25,057 nt of DNA from Flavobacteriaceae bacterium (lineage in GTDB: Bacteria > Bacteroidota > Bacteroidia > Flavobacteriales > Flavobacteriaceae): NCBI GenBank assembly GCA_016649785.1, contig JAENXB010000007.1, positions 1 through 25,057 on the forward strand, written 5' to 3'. The notes under the pieces were generated by a model that saw only the letters and a program-made list of their open reading frames with translations, searched no databases and was not told the DNA's origin. This document shows, piece after piece, positions 21,055-25,057 of this stretch (the stretch's first letter is position 1; every line of letters begins with the position of its first letter). The position numbers and the translations under genes are program-made.

Positions 21055-22953
21055 TTATTTTAGTTTGTAGGTATTGGTAGGTGTTAAGCCAATAATTTCC
21101 TTATCCATTAATAATTGAAGCACTTTTAAAATTCCGGCTTCGGGATAGGGCAGGGCAGCAACCAGCTCCCGTGAACTTCTGTCCCCGGTTTTCAAAAAGT
21201 CCATGATTTCCAGGTAAATTCGTTTGATGGTTTCTTTTCTGATATTGGAATCTACAGGTTTACACACAGAGCAGATCCCGCAATTCTTTGTGTCGGTTTC
21301 GCCAAAATATGTTAATAATTGCCTGCTGCGGCAAATTTTATCATTTTCAACATAAGCCAATATGGCTTCAATTTTGTCGGTTTTATTCTTCGCCTGGTTT
21401 TTTATGTATTTTCCAAATGGGTAAATACTGCTTTCATCTTCCCGCGGCACTAAAAAAATTATGGAAGCATCGTGTTGCTGATGTTCAAATTCTACTATTT
21501 TATCGCGATGTAGCTGATTCAAAATTGAAATAACTTCAGATTCTATAGTCCCCGATTTTTTACAAATGGAGGATAAATTAAGAGGCATTTTGTTTTCAAA
21601 TATTCCGCCATAGGTCCTTAAAATTGCTTTTACAACCGGATCAAATTTAGGATTCTCCTCCAAATAATAAAAAAGCTGTTTGTTTGAAATGATAAATTGA
21701 AGACTGGCCGCTTTCTGAAATTGCTGAGAAAGTTTAACAATGCTTATCCTATCCAGCAATTGTATGGTATTGTAGGTTTTTGAAGTATTCAACTGATAAT
21801 GACTGCAAAATTCGGCAAAATTGAAATCGTGGCTCGTATCCACGCCTTCGCCGTAAGCAATTTGAAAATAGGCAACCAATTTTTTATACACCAGGATCAC
21901 AAATTTCAGATCGGGCAAAGACTTTAAGAATTGATTTTTAAGAATGGGAATATCGCTTTTATTGGTAATAATAGTTGCGGTGGCCAATTCATTGTCACGC
22001 CCGGCACGCCCGGCTTCCTGAAAATAACTTTCAATACTTTCGGGTAAATTCAAATGTATAACATGACGCACATTAGGTTTGTCAATGCCCATTCCAAAGG
22101 CATTGGTGGCAACCATGATTTTCACATCTTCCCTTAGCCAGGAGTTGAGTTTTGCCGATTTTTCCTTGCTGGATAAACCTCCGTGAAAAGCAGCCGTTGT
22201 GTAACCCCGCTGCTGGAGTTCCCTGGAAATTTCCTGAGTTGCGTTTCGGCTTCTCACGTAAATAATGGCGCTTTCATTCTTATCCTGCAACAATTGTTGC
22301 AGCCTGTACAATTTATCTTCAGTAAAAAGAACCCGGAAGGCTATATTTTTTCGTTCCAGGGATTTTCTAAAGATCAGGGGTTCCCGAAGCAGGAGTTTAT
22401 CCTGAATATCCCGAACCACCTCTTTGGTAGCAGAAGCGGTTAATGCAATAATTGCCACTTCGGGATGTAATTCCCTCAATACGGAAATATTTAAATACGC
22501 CGGCCTGAAATCGTGTCCCCATTGCGAAATGCAATGCGCTTCATCTACCGCAATTAAATTCACATTCATTTGTTTGATGCGTTGTTGCACCAGGTCCTGC
22601 TGTAATCGCTCGGGAGAGAGATACAAAAACTTATAATTTCCATAGATGCAATTATCCAAAAGGGCATCCAATTCCTGATAGGAGATCCCACCGGTAATTG
22701 CCAGCGCTTTAATTCCTTTGTTTTGAAGGGATTTTACCTGGTCCTCAATTAAAGCCACCAGTGGTGATACTATAATGCAAATCCCGTCTTTAAGAAGCGC
22801 CGGGATCTGGAAGCAAAGGGATTTTCCTCCGCCCGTAGGCAATAGGGCGATCAGGTCCTTATTGTTATAAGCACCATTTATGATCTCTTCCTGAAGGGAT
22901 TTAAAAGATTCGTGTCCCCAGTACTTTTGTAATATGTGTTTTGCCTCTTGCAA
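21055..22953 (-). CDS. recQ: ATP-dependent DNA helicase RecQ
   Basis: This 632-residue superfamily 2 helicase unwinds DNA 3' to 5' in recombination and repair. Motif 0/I is FKSLQEEIINGA and LLPTGGGKSLCFQIPAL (GGGKS 41-45). Motif II is DEAH 137-140 in AVDEAHCISQWGHDFRP, followed by the RecQ aromatic loop. Motif VI QEAGRAGRD lies near 320. The zinc domain has four cysteines around CRSRQLLTYFGETDTKNCGICSVC, and a shortened C-terminal helical region follows. No HRDC domain is evident, so this is a short RecQ as in many Bacteroidetes. It is separated by 2 nt from each neighbour, the AAA_28 ATPase upstream and fmt downstream. Confidence 0.96.
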   Translation of the reverse strand: MQEAKHILQKYWGHESFKSLQEEIINGAYNNKDLIALLPTGGGKSLCFQIPALLKDGICIIVSPLVALIEDQVKSLQNKGIKALAITGGISYQELDALLDNCIYGNYKFLYLSPERLQQDLVQQRIKQMNVNLIAVDEAHCISQWGHDFRPAYLNISVLRELHPEVAIIALTASATKEVVRDIQDKLLLREPLIFRKSLERKNIAFRVLFTEDKLYRLQQLLQDKNESAIIYVRSRNATQEISRELQQRGYTTAAFHGGLSSKEKSAKLNSWLREDVKIMVATNAFGMGIDKPNVRHVIHLNLPESIESYFQEAGRAGRDNELATATIITNKSDIPILKNQFLKSLPDLKFVILVYKKLVAYFQIAYGEGVDTSHDFNFAEFCSHYQLNTSKTYNTIQLLDRISIVKLSQQFQKAASLQFIISNKQLFYYLEENPKFDPVVKAILRTYGGIFENKMPLNLSSICKKSGTIESEVISILNQLHRDKIVEFEHQQHDASIIFLVPREDESSIYPFGKYIKNQAKNKTDKIEAILAYVENDKICRSRQLLTYFGETDTKNCGICSVCKPVDSNIRKETIKRIYLEIMDFLKTGDRSSRELVAALPYPEAGILKVLQLLMDKEIIGLTPTNTYKLK

Positions 22954-22955
22954 AA

Positions 22956-23495
22956 TTAAATATCAAGGTTATTTAATATGAAATCGCTGCGGTTTTCTAT
23001 TGATTGTTTGGGGACTTCAATAGGTTGGTAACCAAATGTAATATAGGCTTTTTTTAGGTATTCATATATGTTTTGCGCCTGCTCAAAGGATTCGTAACGT
23101 TCGTTATCTGTCGTGTAAATCTCATCCCAGGGCGGCATTAAGAAAACGCGATTGTATTTATGATCAGTGCAGGCATCCCTGAATTTTGAAGGATAGGTGG
23201 TTCCAAAATAATCCATATAGGCAACCACATCCGGAATTCCCCGGTCCAAAAACACCAATTTTCTGGAAGGTTCACGTGCATTCTGATGCTGCTTTATGCG
23301 CGCTTCCAGTAGTTTTTCGCTAAATAACAATGGGTCATCCAAAAACAGTTGGTCAATTCCCTGTTCCTGGGCTTCTAAGGTAATTTGCCTGGAGATCTCG
23401 TGAAAGCAGTAATGCCCTTTAGATTCCAGGTTACTTATCACAGACGATTTTCCGGTACCGGGTCCGCCGGTAATTACAATTCTTTTATTTTGCAC
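22956..23495 (-). CDS. AAA_28 / NadR-like P-loop ATPase
   Basis: The 179-residue product has the Walker A loop GGPGTGKSS (10-18) right after the first strand KRIVITG, a Walker B-like FLDRGIPDVVAYMDYFG (83-98), and a C-terminal LMPPWDEIYTTDNERYESFEQAQNIYEYLKKAYITFGYQPIEVP. This is the AAA_28 layout related to NadR nucleoside-kinase domains. The DRGxPD and basic helix suggest a small-molecule kinase or phosphotransfer enzyme; the substrate is unknown. The start is GTG 23493-23495. The gene begins the recQ-fmt operon and faces DUF493 across a short divergent region. Confidence 0.85.
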   Translation of the reverse strand: MQNKRIVITGGPGTGKSSVISNLESKGHYCFHEISRQITLEAQEQGIDQLFLDDPLLFSEKLLEARIKQHQNAREPSRKLVFLDRGIPDVVAYMDYFGTTYPSKFRDACTDHKYNRVFLMPPWDEIYTTDNERYESFEQAQNIYEYLKKAYITFGYQPIEVPKQSIENRSDFILNNLDI

Positions 23496-23540
23496 GCAGC
23501 AAATTTCGGTATTTGTAATTGATAAAAAAAATGAATCATA

Positions 23541-23557
23541 ATTTTGTATTTTTGCAG
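23541..23557 (+). promoter_or_regulatory. Predicted promoter of DUF493
   Basis: TATTTTTG (23547-23554) matches the -7 box exactly inside ATTTTGTATTTTTGCAG. Initiation near 23561 excludes upstream starts and supports ATG 23579. The same 16-17 base element, one T shorter, occurs at 23935-23950 before DUF4290. A -33 TTG is not convincing. Confidence 0.5.
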
Positions 23558-23578
23558 TCTAATGAAAGAGAAAAAAAT

Positions 23579-23872
23579 ATGGAGCCAGCTAAAAATCCGG
23601 AAGAATTTTATAAGAAATTAAAAGCACAGTTGCAAGATACCTCAATTTGGCCTACCGAATATTTGTATAAATTCATAGTGCCAACCAAGCCATCAAAAAT
23701 TGAACAAATTGAAGTGATCTTTGACAATATGGGAGCCGTGATAAATACAAGGTTATCCAAAAAAGGGAAGTACACCAGTTTATCCATAAACGTCAGGATG
23801 AAAAACCCTGATGCTGTTATTGAAATTTACAAGCAAATAGGGAGAGAAGTAGAAGGAGTTATTTCTTTATGA
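23579..23872 (+). CDS. DUF493 family protein
   Basis: This 97-residue protein starts at ATG 23579 (MEPAKNPEEFYKKLKAQLQDTSIWPTEYLYKFIVPTKPSKIEQIEVIF). A longer frame upstream has an atypical start and would cover the predicted promoter. The continuing sequence, KKGKYTSLSINVRMKNPDAVIEIYKQIGREVEGVISL, fits DUF493 (YbeD-like), a ferredoxin-like fold also seen in small regulatory proteins. Its role is not established. It is divergent from the AAA_28 ATPase and followed by DUF4290 and murA on the same strand. Confidence 0.9.
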   Translation: MEPAKNPEEFYKKLKAQLQDTSIWPTEYLYKFIVPTKPSKIEQIEVIFDNMGAVINTRLSKKGKYTSLSINVRMKNPDAVIEIYKQIGREVEGVISL

Positions 23873-23934
23873 CCTGAATTTCAGCTAAAAAAAATATTTT
23901 TTAAAAATTTCAAATTTTAGAGCAGTTGAATAAT

Positions 23935-23950
23935 ATTTTGTATTTTGCAG
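23935..23950 (+). promoter_or_regulatory. Promoter-like element before DUF4290
   Basis: ATTTTGTATTTTGCAG repeats the DUF493 promoter element with one T fewer, so TATTTTGC is one base short of the TAnnTTTG consensus. Initiation would fall near 23955, about 42 nt before the TTG start. The call is weaker than the DUF493 one. Confidence 0.35.
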
Positions 23951-23996
23951 ACAATATAATTTCTACCAATTTAATTATCACCTTTAATTTTCAATT

Positions 23997-24632
23997 TTGA
24001 TATACGAATTAGAATATAACTCTGAAAGGAGTAAGCTTATTATACCTGAATATGGGCGTCATTTGCAAAAAATGGTCGAACATGCCGTTTCTCTTGAAGA
24101 CGATAAGGAACGAAATAAAGAGGCTAGGGCTATAATCGCGGTTATGGGGAACATGAACCCGCATTTACGGGATGTACCTGATTTTCAGCATAAATTATGG
24201 GATCAGCTATTTATAATCAGCGATTTTCAACTCGATGTGGAATCGCCTTTTCCAAAACCGTCCAAGGAACTTTTGGCAAAACGTCCTGAACCTATGGAAT
24301 ATCCTCAGAATTTTCCGAAATACCGGTTTTACGGAAACAATATAAAAAGGATGATCGATGAGGCTGTGAAAATGGAAGAAGGGGACTTGAAAGAAGCCTT
24401 GACCTACGCCATTGCTAATCACATGAAAAAATCCTATCTCAACTGGAACAGGGAAACCGTAGATGACGATATTATCTTTGGGCATCTAAATGAACTGAGC
24501 GGTGGAAAGATCAACCTGAAAAACAGCGAGGAAGATTTAAGCGAAGCCGCCAATTTATTGAGAGGAAACAAGAAATTTAAAACTCCTCCCAAAAAGGTCA
24601 GTCATAATCCGCGCGGAAGAAAACGATATTAA
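23997..24632 (+). CDS. DUF4290 domain-containing protein
   Basis: The 211-residue product starts at TTG 23997-23999. The next residues IYELEYNSERSKLIIPEYGRHLQKMVEHAVSLEDDKERNKEARAIIAVMGNMNPHLRDVPDFQHKLWDQLFIISDF are the conserved DUF4290 block (about 2-75), which leaves no room for a later start. The tail ends lysine/arginine-rich (KKFKTPPKKVSHNPRGRKRY), so it may bind nucleic acid. The family is confined to Bacteroidota as far as I know and has no assigned function. It ends 14 nt before murA and is probably co-transcribed with it. Confidence 0.9.
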   Translation: MIYELEYNSERSKLIIPEYGRHLQKMVEHAVSLEDDKERNKEARAIIAVMGNMNPHLRDVPDFQHKLWDQLFIISDFQLDVESPFPKPSKELLAKRPEPMEYPQNFPKYRFYGNNIKRMIDEAVKMEEGDLKEALTYAIANHMKKSYLNWNRETVDDDIIFGHLNELSGGKINLKNSEEDLSEAANLLRGNKKFKTPPKKVSHNPRGRKRY

Positions 24633-24646
24633 AAAATTAAATTTTT

Positions 24647-25057
24647 ATGGGAACTTTCCAAATTGAAGGAGGCCATGCATTAAGTGGAAGTATACAACCA
24701 CAAGGTGCAAAAAACGAAACCCTCCAAATTTTATGTGCGGTACTTTTAACCCCGGAAAAAGTAATAATTCACAATATCCCCAATATACTTGATGTAAATA
24801 AGCTAATTTCCCTACTCAAAAATTTAGGGGTAAAAGTTGAAAAATTAGGGAAAGGGAGCTATAGTTTTATAAGCGAGACCATAGATTTGGATTACCTGGA
24901 GAGTGAAGCCTTTAAGCAGGAAGGAAGCGGGTTAAGAGGTTCCATTATGCTGGTAGGTCCTTTGTTGGGTCGCTTTGGGAGAGGTTATATTCCAAGACCC
25001 GGGGGCGATAAAATAGGTCGCCGCAGACTGGACACCCATTTTGAAGGCTTTATGAAA
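24647..25057 (+). CDS. murA: UDP-N-acetylglucosamine 1-carboxyvinyltransferase, 5' part
   Basis: This is the first 137 codons of the enzyme that adds enolpyruvate from PEP to UDP-GlcNAc, the first committed step of peptidoglycan synthesis; the gene runs off the right edge. The start is ATG 24647-24649 (MGTFQIEGGHALSGSIQPQGAKNETLQILCAVLL). K22 and N23 in QGAKNE match the PEP-binding residues in E. coli numbering, and the RGSI loop and the PGG-IGxRxxD segment are present. At the position of the catalytic Cys115 of E. coli this protein has D121 in RPGGDKIGRRR, the Cys-to-Asp replacement known to confer fosfomycin resistance. Confidence 0.97.
   Translation, partial: MGTFQIEGGHALSGSIQPQGAKNETLQILCAVLLTPEKVIIHNIPNILDVNKLISLLKNLGVKVEKLGKGSYSFISETIDLDYLESEAFKQEGSGLRGSIMLVGPLLGRFGRGYIPRPGGDKIGRRRLDTHFEGFMK

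Noticed and set aside
23868..23895. CTGAATTTCAG followed by an A-run as a terminator after DUF493
   Set aside because: The arms leave a one-base loop, which cannot form a hairpin, and an A-run rather than a T-run follows on the coding strand.
1..25057. CRISPR array, complete insertion sequence, prophage or toxin-antitoxin locus
   Set aside because: No regularly spaced direct repeats, transposase, integrase, phage structural gene or paired small toxin/antitoxin frames were seen on either strand.

Overview
The window is chromosomal DNA from a member of the Bacteroidota, most likely a marine-type Flavobacteriaceae (relatives of Gramella, Salegentibacter and Zunongwangia are my best guess). The evidence is the low G+C content, promoters of the Bacteroidetes type (TAnnTTTG at -7, in two cases with TTG 19 nt upstream), and weak Shine-Dalgarno use. 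The families also fit: DUF4252, DUF4290, START-like and an S41 lipoprotease, plus the set AAA_28 ATPase, recQ, fmt and HU.

Layout. 1-1110 is an accessory tip: the tail of an unknown gene, a structured intergenic tract that looks like a dispersed repeat, and an HNH nuclease gene. 1340-3644 is a cobalamin-riboswitch-controlled TonB-dependent receptor (BtuB-like). The aptamer carries an unusual inserted hairpin and is followed by an intrinsic terminator. 3718-7340 holds an S41 peptidase lipoprotein, divergent from an operon encoding an ECF sigma factor, a membrane-anchored probable anti-sigma factor and two DUF4252 proteins. 7410-12947 is a housekeeping stretch: purB, a zinc-less CobB-type sirtuin, a tRNA-dihydrouridine synthase and a large B12-binding-type radical SAM protein. 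13110-15298 is a membrane protein / winged-helix regulator / DUF4153 operon with a candidate operator at its promoter. A decayed or frameshifted small ORF and a G+C-richer DUF2236/MpaB-like gene follow. 16264-25057 holds an EamA transporter, a tRNA with anticodon CAU, a START-like protein, a class IV aminotransferase, YqgE, HU, fmt, recQ, an AAA_28 ATPase, DUF493, DUF4290 and the 5' part of murA.

How the parts relate. The B12-responsive receptor imports a cofactor that the radical SAM protein about 7 kb downstream may use, though that link is inference. The sigma/anti-sigma/DUF4252 operon has an ECF-type promoter just upstream and is probably self-activating. The RecQ, Fmt and ATPase genes are packed with 2-nt gaps and must be co-transcribed. 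DUF4290 and murA form another unit.

No CRISPR array, complete insertion sequence, prophage or known defence locus is visible. The most interesting signals are regulatory and structural: the expanded B12 riboswitch, a terminator nested with a promoter ahead of the aminotransferase, the palindrome on the HTH_34 operon promoter, and three enzymes with altered key residues (MurA Cys to Asp, a sirtuin without its zinc site, and a radical SAM protein with CX4CX2C).
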